A stretch of 6,211 nucleotides of DNA from Clostridia bacterium (GTDB lineage Bacteria; Bacillota_A; Clostridia; Christensenellales; UBA1242): NCBI GenBank assembly GCA_017938565.1, contig JAGBBI010000155.1, positions 1-6,211 on the forward strand. Reading direction: 5' to 3'. Under the pieces are notes generated by a model. It was not told the origin of the DNA. It worked only from the letters and a program-made list of their open reading frames with translations, and ran no database searches. Numbering within the stretch: position 1 is the first letter of the stretch; every line of letters begins with the position of its first letter. This document shows, one piece after another, positions 1 to 5,317 of this stretch. Both the position numbers and the translations under genes were made by a program.

Positions 1-2
1 GT

Positions 3-464
3 CAATTCTCTGTGAATGGCGTAGAGAAATATCATCCCTCAGTTAGAAATTGCGATGCCGATATTTACCGTGTAGCTGAGCTTAACGATGTTTCCGGCAC
101 GAAGAAAAATAAGATGTGGAAACAGTTAGCGGATATGGGATTGGTAAAATTCTATGTGAAAACCAATACTGCATTTAAGTTTAATCCAGAATGGATAGCA
201 ATGACCTTATTCACCGTCCCTTTCAATGTGGATTTGAAAGAAGATAAGACGGGCGAAGAAATCTATATGGATGTTGCCAATTATGATGACCTTATGATTT
301 ATTTGAAACACTATAAAGGTCAGCGAAATCTTATTCGTTGCACCGATTGCGGAACACCGATTGAAAGAACGGGCAACTCAAAATGTTTGTGTGTTAAGTG
401 TGCTGCTGAGCGCAAAAGACAGAGTGACAGAGCAAGATATAGCCGTAAATTGGCTTTTGCATAA
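3..464 (+). CDS. Winged-helix-like protein with C-terminal zinc ribbon, 5' partial
   Basis: The frame is open to the left edge: the codons before the GTG at 12 contain no stop, and only 11 bases precede that GTG, so no ribosome binding site can be judged. I therefore treat the gene as probably 5' truncated. Counting the GTG as residue 1, residues about 20-60 look like a helix-turn-helix followed by a two-stranded wing (a KMWKQLADMGLVKFYV stretch). The C-terminus has Cys110, Cys113, Cys127 and Cys130, a CX2C-X13-CX2C pattern typical of a zinc ribbon, with an extra Cys125. A strongly basic Arg/Lys tail follows the zinc ribbon. Similar ribbon-plus-basic-tail ends occur on uncharacterised DNA-binding proteins of Firmicutes phages. 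A nucleic-acid-binding role in replication or regulation is inference. The gene ends in TAA and is followed by a strong terminator hairpin at 549-588. Confidence 0.7.
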   Translation, partial: QFSVNGVEKYHPSVRNCDADIYRVAELNDVSGTKKNKMWKQLADMGLVKFYVKTNTAFKFNPEWIAMTLFTVPFNVDLKEDKTGEEIYMDVANYDDLMIYLKHYKGQRNLIRCTDCGTPIERTGNSKCLCVKCAAERKRQSDRARYSRKLAFA

Positions 465-545
465 ATGAAAAAATCCGAAATCTCAACCATATGTAAACCC
501 TCAATTATTGGGAGTGTTTTTATGAGTTTGTCAAAATATATATAG
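465..545 (+). CDS. Possible 26-residue peptide directly after the zinc-ribbon gene
   Basis: An ATG directly abuts the TAA stop of the preceding gene, in the same frame, and opens a 26-codon frame ending in TAG just before the terminator stem at 549. There is no convincing ribosome binding site, so expression would need translational coupling or stop readthrough. The peptide starts MKKSEIST and has a weakly hydrophobic C-terminal half with no recognisable domain. It may simply be non-coding 3' sequence. Confidence 0.15.
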   Translation: MKKSEISTICKPSIIGSVFMSLSKYI

Positions 546-548
546 TGG

Positions 549-588
549 AATAGGTAGTAGTTCTCAGATTACTACCTATTTTTATTTT
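549..588 (+). terminator. Rho-independent terminator after the zinc-ribbon gene
   Basis: A perfect 11-bp inverted repeat pairs 549-559 (AATAGGTAGTA) with 570-580 (TACTACCTATT) around a 10-base loop, and the right arm runs straight into a T-rich tract (580-588). This is a classic intrinsic terminator. Only about 17 bases separate the T tract from the ribosome binding site of the next gene, which leaves no obvious room for a sigma70-type promoter between them. Confidence 0.85.
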
Positions 589-595
589 ACGAAAT
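585..595 (+). promoter_or_regulatory. TTTTACGAAAT motif, copy 1, upstream of first XRE gene
   Basis: This 11-base sequence recurs exactly at 3602-3612. Both copies lie 25-27 bases before the start codon of an XRE-type gene and just after a hairpin. It could be an operator or another cis element for these regulators. The functional reading is inference from position only. Confidence 0.3.
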
Positions 596-620
596 CTAAA
601 TTGACAAGGAGGGAGTTTAA

Positions 621-803
621 ATGTCCGATGCTCTATCATTGCAACAGGAAGTAGAGCGATTTGTCAAAGAACACAATATTCTGAAAAAGGATTTTGCGAC
701 GAAAATCGGCGTTTCTCCCGTCCAACTCTCGCACTGGCTAAATGGGCGAATGGCGTTTAATCGCATTACGCTTGAAAAGATTATTGCAATTCTTGATTCT
801 TGA
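621..803 (+). CDS. Small Cro/XRE-type helix-turn-helix protein
   Basis: This 60-residue protein is almost entirely one HTH domain. The scanning and recognition helices fall at about residues 21-42, within LKKDFATKIGVSPVQLSHWL, which matches the XRE/Cro layout of a helix, a turn at GVSP and a recognition helix ending NGR. A closing helix occupies residues 50-60. The ATG at 621 is well supported by the strong site AAGGAGGG at 606-613. It probably binds DNA as a dimer and regulates phage transcription, perhaps of the late genes around it. It lies between a terminator and a long non-coding stretch, so it looks like a single-gene unit. At this size it resembles a Cro-like or anti-repressor-type regulator rather than a full CI repressor, since it has no dimerisation or cleavage domain. 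The target operator is not known. Confidence 0.8.
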   Translation: MSDALSLQQEVERFVKEHNILKKDFATKIGVSPVQLSHWLNGRMAFNRITLEKIIAILDS

Positions 804-827
804 CAGTCAGTTACTTTCTTATTTTTG

Positions 828-863
828 GTAGTAACGCCCTATGGATTAGTCCGGCGTTATTAT
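828..863 (+). terminator. Hairpin after the small XRE gene, possible weak terminator
   Basis: TAACGCC at 832-838 pairs with GGCGTTA at 853-859. Wobble and AT pairs can extend the stem to 828/863, and the loop has 14 bases. The nearest T run (TTGATTTTTT, about 871-880) is displaced from the stem, so termination would be weak. A competing 6-bp stem is possible between 810-815 (GTTACT) and 830-835 (AGTAAC), which would block the left arm and could act like an antiterminator. Confidence 0.4.
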
Positions 864-1014
864 ATATAGCTTGATTTTTTCTAAACGTAACAATGAGGGA
901 AAGTTAAGTTTCAATAATATTCATTATTTTTATGTCCTTCGGTTTGCTATTTTCTCCTGAGTTTTTTGAGTTTCAACTTTTACTCGAAAAAATAGCACTA
1001 TCTTCCCAACGGTC

Positions 1015-1037
1015 TGGCATAGCCTTTAAGTATGCCA
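1015..1037 (+). repeat. Inverted repeat TGGCATA / TATGCCA
   Basis: A perfect 7-bp inverted repeat with a 9-base spacer lies about 80 bases before the scaffold start codon. It has no adjacent T tract, so it is not a standard terminator. It could be a protein-binding palindrome, for example for one of the XRE-type proteins, or a local RNA hairpin. Confidence 0.4.
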
Positions 1038-1055
1038 TCTTCGATTAAAAATAGT

Positions 1056-1101
1056 GGGTGCGTAAAGCGAACAATTACGGGCGTGTAAAGCAAACACAGA
1101 A
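1056..1101 (+). repeat. Imperfect tandem repeat with 23-bp period
   Basis: GGGTGCGTAAAGCGAACA at 1056-1073 recurs as GGGCGTGTAAAGCAAACA at 1079-1096. The copies match at 15 of 18 positions and all three differences are transitions. The core GTAAAGC(G/A)AACA matches at 11 of 12 positions. A 23-bp spacing is not a multiple of three and lies immediately upstream of the preferred scaffold start, which argues against coding and is compatible with a repeated binding site. Confidence 0.55.
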
Positions 1102-1117
1102 AGTAGGTATTTCATTT

Positions 1118-1684
1118 ATGGATGATAAAATTGATACCGTGGTAGAAGGCACTGTTGAAACTGATACTTCTGGGGCAACAGACACAACTGATAATTCTGG
1201 GGTGGAAACCGAAGAAACCACATTAACTATGACTCAGGATGAATTAGACAAGATGATTCAGAGTGAGAATGACAAACTTAGAAATCAGTATTCTAAGCAA
1301 ATTAAAGAACTCGAAGCAAAGGTCAAGGAGCTTACTCCGGTGCAGAAGTCGGAGGCAGAACTTGACTATGAAAAGAGACTTGCCGCACTTGAAGCAAGAG
1401 AAAAGGCAGCTACACTTAATGATTCTTTAAAGGCGAATGGCATTTCTAATGAAATTGCAAAGTACCTGAAGGATGACGTTGACGTTTCTGCTCTTGCTGA
1501 AACTCTAAAGAGTATTGTCGGCGCAGAAGTTGACAAGCACTTGACTGAGGAAGGCTTTGTTCCTACTGGTCATAAGTCTGGAAATCCCTTAACAAAAGAG
1601 GATTTCAAGAAGATGAATATGAGTGAAAAAGAACGCTTGTATGCCGAAAATCCAGACCTCTATAAGTCTTTGAGTAGAGGCTAA
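1118..1684 (+). CDS. Phage capsid scaffolding protein (DUF4355-like)
   Basis: This 188-residue protein would act inside the procapsid as the assembly scaffold for the major capsid protein. Residues 1-36 are acidic and Thr-rich. Residues about 40-105 are highly charged and heptad-like (DELDKMIQSENDKLRNQYSK, later YEKRLAALEAREKA), as expected for the coiled coil of phage scaffolds. The basic, helical C-terminus at 158-188 has the LTKEDFKKMNMSEKERLY...NPDLYK layout common to Firmicutes phage scaffolds, where this end usually contacts the capsid protein. An in-frame GTG at 1058 would add 20 residues but has no ribosome binding site and would translate the tandem repeat. The ATG at 1118 has AAGTAGG at 1101-1107, so I prefer it. 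Its position directly before the major capsid gene supports the call. Confidence 0.8.
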   Translation: MDDKIDTVVEGTVETDTSGATDTTDNSGVETEETTLTMTQDELDKMIQSENDKLRNQYSKQIKELEAKVKELTPVQKSEAELDYEKRLAALEAREKAATLNDSLKANGISNEIAKYLKDDVDVSALAETLKSIVGAEVDKHLTEEGFVPTGHKSGNPLTKEDFKKMNMSEKERLYAENPDLYKSLSRG

Positions 1685-1707
1685 ACAACTGAATATATTA
1701 TTGTTTT

Positions 1708-1732
1708 GCACGGCTTAGTCCGTGCTTTTTTT
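1708..1732 (+). terminator. Intrinsic terminator between scaffold and capsid genes
   Basis: GCACGG at 1708-1713 pairs with CCGTGC at 1720-1725 around a 6-base loop, followed at once by seven T residues. The capsid ribosome binding site begins only about 22 bases later, so a partial terminator that lowers or resets transcription between scaffold and coat is plausible. Confidence 0.8.
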
Positions 1733-1767
1733 ATTTATCTAACTAAAATTGAAAAGGAGGGCTTATA

Positions 1768-2601
1768 ATGCCTAATAACATTATTGTTCCTGAGGTATTT
1801 GCTGATGCCGTTAATGCCGAAATGGGCGTAAAGCTCCGTGCTGGTAATATTGCAACTGACTATACCGATTTACTGGAAGATATTACTACTTATGGTAACA
1901 AGGTTCACTTCCCTGTGATTGACCGTATCAATGATGCTGCGGTGATTGAAAAGGGTGTTGCCATCGTTCCTAACGAAGTGAATATGACAGATGCCGAGGC
2001 TGAAATCAAGCAGGTGGGTGCTTCTGTTAGAATCTATGATAAGGATTCTATTCAGGTCAAGGGTCATTTAAAGGATTCTATGGCTAAGCAGCTTGGTGAA
2101 TCTTTGGCTAAGGCTGTGGATGCTGACCTTGTTGGTGCAATCCGTTCTGAGGCTGTTTACAAGGATGATACTCTTACTGACTTGACACAGGCTGACATTG
2201 AAGCCGCTTTTGACGTGTTCGGTGATGACATCGACAATGATACTTTTGCCGGTATTCTCATCAACTCTCGTCTGCGTAAGAAGTTTATGGCTATGGATGC
2301 TTTTACCGATGGTACTAAGACTAATGCCGTTTATGGCAATGGTGTTGTAATGCACGGTTGCATCGGTTTGTGGAATGGTACTATCCCCGTGTATGTGTCT
2401 AACAATGGCACTTACAATGACGGCAAGGCTCTTTTGGCTATTGCTAAGAAGGATGCCCTTGGCATTGTTTGGCAGCGTGTTCCTTCCGTTGAGGAAGAAA
2501 GAGAAGCTAAGTTGCGTGCTACTGACATTGTAGCAGACGAACTTTATGCAACTAAGCTCGTTCATACTGATGGTGTATCAGTGCTTGAAATCACTGCTTA
2601 A
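1768..2601 (+). CDS. Major capsid protein (HK97-fold, N4-gp56-like)
   Basis: This 277-residue protein is read as the shell-forming coat protein. It starts at an ATG with a strong site AAGGAGGG at 1754-1761. The N-terminus (PNNIIVPEVFADAVNAEMGVKL) followed by a TTYGNKVHFPVIDRI segment and a V-rich beta stretch at about residues 60-95 matches the opening of HK97-fold capsid proteins of the N4-gp56/P22-coat-like type in Firmicutes phages. A long helix (SMAKQLGESLAKAVDADLVG, residues about 104-123) fits the spine helix. The C-terminal part (DALGIVWQR...EREAKLRATDIVADELYATKLV) fits the usual late beta strands. Codon use is biased toward a small set of codons, with higher GC than the flanking non-structural genes, as expected for a very abundant product. 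Position after the scaffold gene supports the call. Exact family assignment needs a profile search. Confidence 0.85.
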   Translation: MPNNIIVPEVFADAVNAEMGVKLRAGNIATDYTDLLEDITTYGNKVHFPVIDRINDAAVIEKGVAIVPNEVNMTDAEAEIKQVGASVRIYDKDSIQVKGHLKDSMAKQLGESLAKAVDADLVGAIRSEAVYKDDTLTDLTQADIEAAFDVFGDDIDNDTFAGILINSRLRKKFMAMDAFTDGTKTNAVYGNGVVMHGCIGLWNGTIPVYVSNNGTYNDGKALLAIAKKDALGIVWQRVPSVEEEREAKLRATDIVADELYATKLVHTDGVSVLEITA

Positions 2602-2627
2602 TTACTACTTTTAATATTTTGATGATA

Positions 2628-2668
2628 CTACCCCGTTATTACACCTAACGGGGTAGATTGTATTTTTT
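2628..2668 (+). terminator. Strong intrinsic terminator after the major capsid gene
   Basis: A perfect 11-bp stem pairs CTACCCCGTTA (2628-2638) with TAACGGGGTAG (2646-2656) around a 7-base loop. ATTGTATTTTTT follows, giving a T-rich tract at about 2661-2668. It closes the capsid cistron. Confidence 0.9.
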
Positions 2669-2711
2669 AAATATATTCTAAAAAATTCTAATGAAAGTGT
2701 AGGTGTAAAAA

Positions 2712-3464
2712 ATGCCTGATGTAAATAAAGCTAATAGACAGGTATGCGATGTTTTGATTAACGACCTCAAGACTATGAAGCCGTTTCTGAGTTTCGATAC
2801 CGCTAATACTACTACTGCTGGTCTTTCCAGCGACAGCGTGTACGCTATGGCAAAGGGTTCTCGTAGAATCTCTTTCACTAACCCCTTGGAGGGCGAAATG
2901 AAGATTAGCGCACAGGTGTACCCCTTTAAGTTCTTCGCTCTGCTTTCCGATGGTGTTATTGATAGCACTGCCGTTTATGCAGATAGCCAGACTATCACTT
3001 GTGAGACTGCCGGTGAACTTGCTTTGACAGTTCCTACTAATGGTACTATCACCGCCGGTACTGTGTTCGCTTATCCTGCCGATTCTTTTGGTGATGAGTC
3101 TGCTTTGATTGTTGGTACATATGCTGATAATAAGTTTACTGCTACTAATGCCGGTGATATTGCTGTTGGCTCTAAGTACACCGTTGGTTATGTGATTAAC
3201 CGTACTGGTGTTAAGAAGATTGCCTTCAATAACAGTAGAGTTCCTAAGGACTACTACATTACTATGACTACGGTTGATAAGGACGAAGATGGTCTTTTGA
3301 CTCCGTTCAAGATTATCGCTTACAAGGCTACTATCAATCGTAACTTTGAGCTTTCCTTCAGCTCTGAGGGAGACCCCGCAGAAGTCGAATTGAGTTTCGC
3401 ACTTATGGAGGACAAGGACGGCAACGTTCTTGATATGGTAGAGCTTACAGAGGACTCTATCTAA
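2712..3464 (+). CDS. Virion structural protein, probably tail-tube-like
   Basis: This is a 250-residue beta-rich protein. The N-terminal segment around residues 54-80 (SFTNPLEGEMKISAQVYPFK) and the C-terminal segment at 208-245 (INRNFELSFSSEGDPAEVEL, then a DKDGNVLDMVEL end) resemble the major tail or tail-tube structural proteins of Firmicutes phages. A central Thr/Gly/Val-rich region at about 88-165 may be an inserted Ig-like or decoration domain. It has no transmembrane segment. The start at ATG 2712 is preceded only by a weak GTAGGTG site at about 2699-2705, which is surprising given its apparently high expression codon bias. It directly follows the capsid gene without the usual head-tail connector genes between. 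A head decoration protein is the main alternative. Confidence 0.55.
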   Translation: MPDVNKANRQVCDVLINDLKTMKPFLSFDTANTTTAGLSSDSVYAMAKGSRRISFTNPLEGEMKISAQVYPFKFFALLSDGVIDSTAVYADSQTITCETAGELALTVPTNGTITAGTVFAYPADSFGDESALIVGTYADNKFTATNAGDIAVGSKYTVGYVINRTGVKKIAFNNSRVPKDYYITMTTVDKDEDGLLTPFKIIAYKATINRNFELSFSSEGDPAEVELSFALMEDKDGNVLDMVELTEDSI

Positions 3465-3545
3465 GTTTTAAATCTTTTCTAATATATACATTTCAGATTT
3501 CTTGATTTCATTCTCATTGTATTTAACTCCTTTACAAATATATAA

Positions 3546-3580
3546 GAATGTGGGACAGGCTTTGTGCCTGTCTCATATTC
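3546..3580 (+). terminator. Long hairpin between structural gene and second XRE gene
   Basis: A 15-bp stem pairs 3546-3560 (GAATGTGGGACAGGC) with 3566-3580 (GCCTGTCTCATATTC), including two G-U wobbles, around a 5-base TTTGT loop. The stem is strong but the adjacent 3' sequence (ATTTGG) is only weakly T-rich; the T run lies at about 3599-3605. It may be a terminator of moderate efficiency, or a stabiliser of the upstream mRNA's 3' end. Confidence 0.65.
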
Positions 3581-3601
3581 ATTTGGTTAAGGGTTCAATT
3601 T

Positions 3602-3612
3602 TTTTACGAAAT
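3602..3612 (+). promoter_or_regulatory. TTTTACGAAAT motif, copy 2, upstream of second XRE gene
   Basis: This is an exact copy of the 11-base sequence at 585-595. It sits 27 bases before the ATG at 3640, almost the same distance as copy 1 has from its gene. Its role as an operator or transcript element is inferred from the shared placement. Confidence 0.3.
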
Positions 3613-3639
3613 TCAGAAGTCAGAAATCAAGGAGGAATT

Positions 3640-3942
3640 ATGCTTAACAGACAGCAAATTAAAGAATACAGACAGCTAAGAGGTTTGACTACAAGAGATG
3701 TAGCCGCCTATTGCGAGATTTCACAGCCTTTAATCGTTCAAGTAGAGAACGGCACAAAGGATGTTACTAAATATAATCACGATGAAATTTTGAAAGGAAT
3801 AAACGCTGCTTTTGCGGCAAAAAAGATGGGTACTTATGTGAAGCCATCTAACGTGAATTTGCCGAAAACGGCAACAGAGACCGGAGAAACCACTAAGCCG
3901 GTCAAGAAATCAACTAAGAAGAAATCTAAGGAGAATGAATAA
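3640..3942 (+). CDS. XRE-type helix-turn-helix protein with lysine-rich tail
   Basis: This 100-residue protein has two parts. Residues 1-55 form an XRE-type domain, with the HTH at about 17-37 (TTRDVAAYCEISQPLIVQVE) followed by the NGTK turn common in this family. Residues about 74-98 are a Thr/Lys-rich, probably disordered basic tail that could add non-specific DNA or RNA binding. The frame is open upstream to 3502, but the perfect AAGGAGG at 3629-3635 fixes the start at ATG 3640; the longer form would translate the hairpin. It is the first gene of a tightly packed run: its TAA directly abuts the next ATG at 3943. It lies among virion genes rather than in a lysogeny block, so a role in late-gene control is possible but unproven. 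Confidence 0.75.
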   Translation: MLNRQQIKEYRQLRGLTTRDVAAYCEISQPLIVQVENGTKDVTKYNHDEILKGINAAFAAKKMGTYVKPSNVNLPKTATETGETTKPVKKSTKKKSKENE

Positions 3943-4413
3943 ATGAAAGAAAGATTGTTAATCGCAACAGAAGATTTTGAGGTTTTTAATCCTCGTTATG
4001 ATTTGGAAAACCCAACTAAGATTAAAAAGGGTCAATTTATTATTACAAATGGTGGAATGCCTGAGAGCTTCTTGTTGAGGGCGAAGGTTGTTGAGCCACT
4101 TTCTACGGATGAGAACTTTTATAGTGTTCTTAAACAATGCACACTTATTACAGGTAAACCGGCACTACAATGTATGGATTTTAGGCGGTTTGCGAACAGT
4201 AAGTTTATTAAGGATAGATTTTTAGAAAAGAATATTAAATTCCCGATGTTTTATTGGTTTGCGGATTATGAGTATAAGGAAGTTGAAACTCGTGATATTT
4301 TTGGTAGAAGAATCACATTGCCAGTACCTATCACTGAAAAGAATAAGGGTTTTATCAATGACGATAATCGCTTAATGCAGTACCTTTATAATATGATTAT
4401 TGGAGATGAGTAA
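3943..4413 (+). CDS. Conserved-looking hypothetical phage protein, 156 residues
   Basis: I do not recognise the family. The start ATG directly follows the stop of the XRE gene and has AAGGAG at 3928-3933 inside the end of that gene, so translation is likely coupled. The protein is soluble and mixed alpha/beta: a short beta segment at residues 3-16, IKKGQFIITNG at about 27-37, an aromatic patch (FPMFYWFADYEY, about 100-111), and an Arg-rich turn (IFGRRITLPVPI, 119-130). It has no signal peptide, membrane helix or metal-binding cysteine cluster. Its place between a tail-like gene and further small genes suggests a virion assembly or regulatory role, but this is context only. Confidence 0.75.
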   Translation: MKERLLIATEDFEVFNPRYDLENPTKIKKGQFIITNGGMPESFLLRAKVVEPLSTDENFYSVLKQCTLITGKPALQCMDFRRFANSKFIKDRFLEKNIKFPMFYWFADYEYKEVETRDIFGRRITLPVPITEKNKGFINDDNRLMQYLYNMIIGDE

Positions 4414-4416
4414 AAA

Positions 4417-4602
4417 GTGAAAACAGCTAATGACTTAGAACACTTGAAAAGTGTAGCTAAGCGGAATATAGACTTTTACAAATTCTATCCAGATGAGTTT
4501 GAAGAAACTATGTCAATGAAAGGCTATAAGCAGTCTGAGATTGACTTTATGAAAAAGCATATTGAGAAATTAGGCGGCAAGCCAGAGGAAAAAATGATAT
4601 GA
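4417..4602 (+). CDS. Small helical protein of unknown function, 61 residues
   Basis: The frame starts at a GTG three bases after the preceding stop, with GGAG at 4402-4405 as a plausible ribosome binding site, and ends in a TGA that overlaps the next ATG (ATGA at 4599-4602). The protein is charged, Lys/Glu-rich and predicted helical, with a YPDEFEETMSMKGYKQSEID stretch in the middle. No domain is recognised. The close overlaps on both sides support a real coding gene in the same operon. Confidence 0.6.
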   Translation: MKTANDLEHLKSVAKRNIDFYKFYPDEFEETMSMKGYKQSEIDFMKKHIEKLGGKPEEKMI

Positions 4603-5078
4603 AAACGACTAAGGAAAGAGGCTTGTTCAAGCAAAGAATCAAGCAGATGTTATTCAAGTCCGACAACATTATCAAGATGTTAATTCCTAATGCAGCGGAA
4701 TTATCGGCAAAAGATAAGCTGGAGGAATTTGAAAAATGCGTGAAGTCGCACTTATTTATAAATAATACCTTAACTGAGAAAGGTACATACATTTTCTTTG
4801 ATGTCCTGATACCGGATGTGTCGGCACAAACAAAGGAATGCAGAATTATTATGTATTTGGTCTGCCATAGAGATTTACTTGATGATGGATATTCAGTAGA
4901 TGGTTATTGCGGAAATCGTACTGACATTTTATCTCAAATGGTGGAAGAAGCTCTGCTGAATGAAGAAAATGCTAATCAATTCGGAATTGGTGAATTGCAA
5001 CTGCTTTCAGTTGACCTATACAACAGCACGGATTATTACGGCGTTGAAATGTTGTACTCAGCGGAATGCTTTAGATAA
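4599..5078 (+). CDS. Putative virion-associated protein (possible neck or tail-completion)
   Basis: This is a 159-residue protein whose ATG overlaps the previous stop, with AGAGGA at 4584-4589 as a ribosome binding site. The order is an N-terminal basic helix (ERGLFKQRIKQMLF), a beta strand pair around residues 62-90 (YIFFDVLIPD, then CRIIMYLVCHR), an NRTDILSQMVEEALL helix at about 106-120, and a final strand region. The helix-strand-strand-helix-strand layout, size and position recall the small head-tail joining or tail-completion proteins of tailed phages, and the sequence feels like a family found in clostridial phages. I could not match a named family, so the role is tentative. It has four cysteines (47, 81, 89, 104) near mid-protein plus Cys157, without a clear metal-binding spacing. 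Confidence 0.65.
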   Translation: MKTTKERGLFKQRIKQMLFKSDNIIKMLIPNAAELSAKDKLEEFEKCVKSHLFINNTLTEKGTYIFFDVLIPDVSAQTKECRIIMYLVCHRDLLDDGYSVDGYCGNRTDILSQMVEEALLNEENANQFGIGELQLLSVDLYNSTDYYGVEMLYSAECFR

Positions 5079-5107
5079 TATTTAGAAAATATAGGAGTAA
5101 CAATGAA

Positions 5108-5317
5108 ATGAATATTTTATATATGAGATATATTGAGTTCAGAATTAAGAAAATGGATGTTGAACGTGCCAGCTTGTATGTCGCAAAGACAAAATTAAGC
5201 AAGGCTCAGAAGATGCAACTCTTAATGGATAAAGGGTTGACTAAGGCAGAAGCAGAGGCAGCAATTCTTACCGCAAATAACACACTTAATCGGGCAATAA
5301 GGGGTGTTAATGAATGA
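5108..5317 (+). CDS. Small helical protein coupled to the radical SAM gene, 69 residues
   Basis: The start at ATG 5108 lies 10 bases after AGGAG (5093-5097 region). An earlier ATG at 5103 gives only two codons before a TGA that overlaps this start. The protein is basic, cysteine-free and all helical. Residues about 35-57 (KMQLLMDKGLTKAEAEAAIL) look like the helix-loop-helix of a UBA-like fold, though this is only a pattern impression. Its TGA overlaps the ATG of the radical SAM gene (ATGA at 5314-5317), so the two are probably translated together. Small genes next to radical SAM enzymes are sometimes peptide substrates or partner proteins, but this one lacks a Gly-Gly leader or a Cys/Ser-rich core. 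It may equally be an unrelated phage protein. Confidence 0.65.
   Translation: MNILYMRYIEFRIKKMDVERASLYVAKTKLSKAQKMQLLMDKGLTKAEAEAAILTANNTLNRAIRGVNE

Larger units (their letters stand above)
804..1117 (+). other. 314-base gene-free stretch with several inverted repeats
   Basis: I find no credible gene on either strand here. Three structures are visible: a hairpin at 832-859; a long-range 8-bp pairing between GCTATTTT (946-953) and AAAATAGC (989-996); and a hairpin pairing 1015-1021 (TGGCATA) with 1031-1037 (TATGCCA). A 23-bp-period imperfect tandem repeat covers 1056-1101. This may be a structured leader or regulatory region of the scaffold/capsid transcript, or a site where another gene has been lost. 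No known riboswitch, tRNA or group I intron core was recognised. Confidence 0.5.

Noticed and set aside
601..606. TTGACA resembling a -35 box before the first XRE gene
   Set aside because: It overlaps the ribosome binding site and the gene start lies only 14 bases downstream, leaving no place for a -10 box and transcript start.
1058..1117. GTG-initiated 20-residue extension of the scaffold protein
   Set aside because: No ribosome binding site precedes the GTG, and the segment is made of a 23-bp-period repeat that is not a multiple of three; ATG 1118 has a better site.
1870..2565. Two long minus-strand frames opposite the capsid gene
   Set aside because: They lie antisense to a well-supported capsid gene, have no ribosome binding site and resemble no known protein; the codon bias of the coat gene explains the open frames.
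2678..2968. Minus-strand frame overlapping the tail-like gene
   Set aside because: It is antisense to a better-supported gene and reads back across the region next to the terminator; no domain is visible.
3487..3535. Twelve-codon minus-strand frame with a good AAAGGAG site
   Set aside because: It is too short, with no supporting promoter or conservation; the match is probably chance in AT-rich DNA.
3502..3639. N-terminal extension of the second XRE protein
   Set aside because: It would translate through the long hairpin and gives a sequence unlike the domain; AAGGAGG at 3629-3635 points to ATG 3640.
4547..4792. Minus-strand frame with a hydrophobic stretch
   Set aside because: It overlaps two coupled plus-strand genes and lacks start signals; the hydrophobicity comes from the AT-rich complement.
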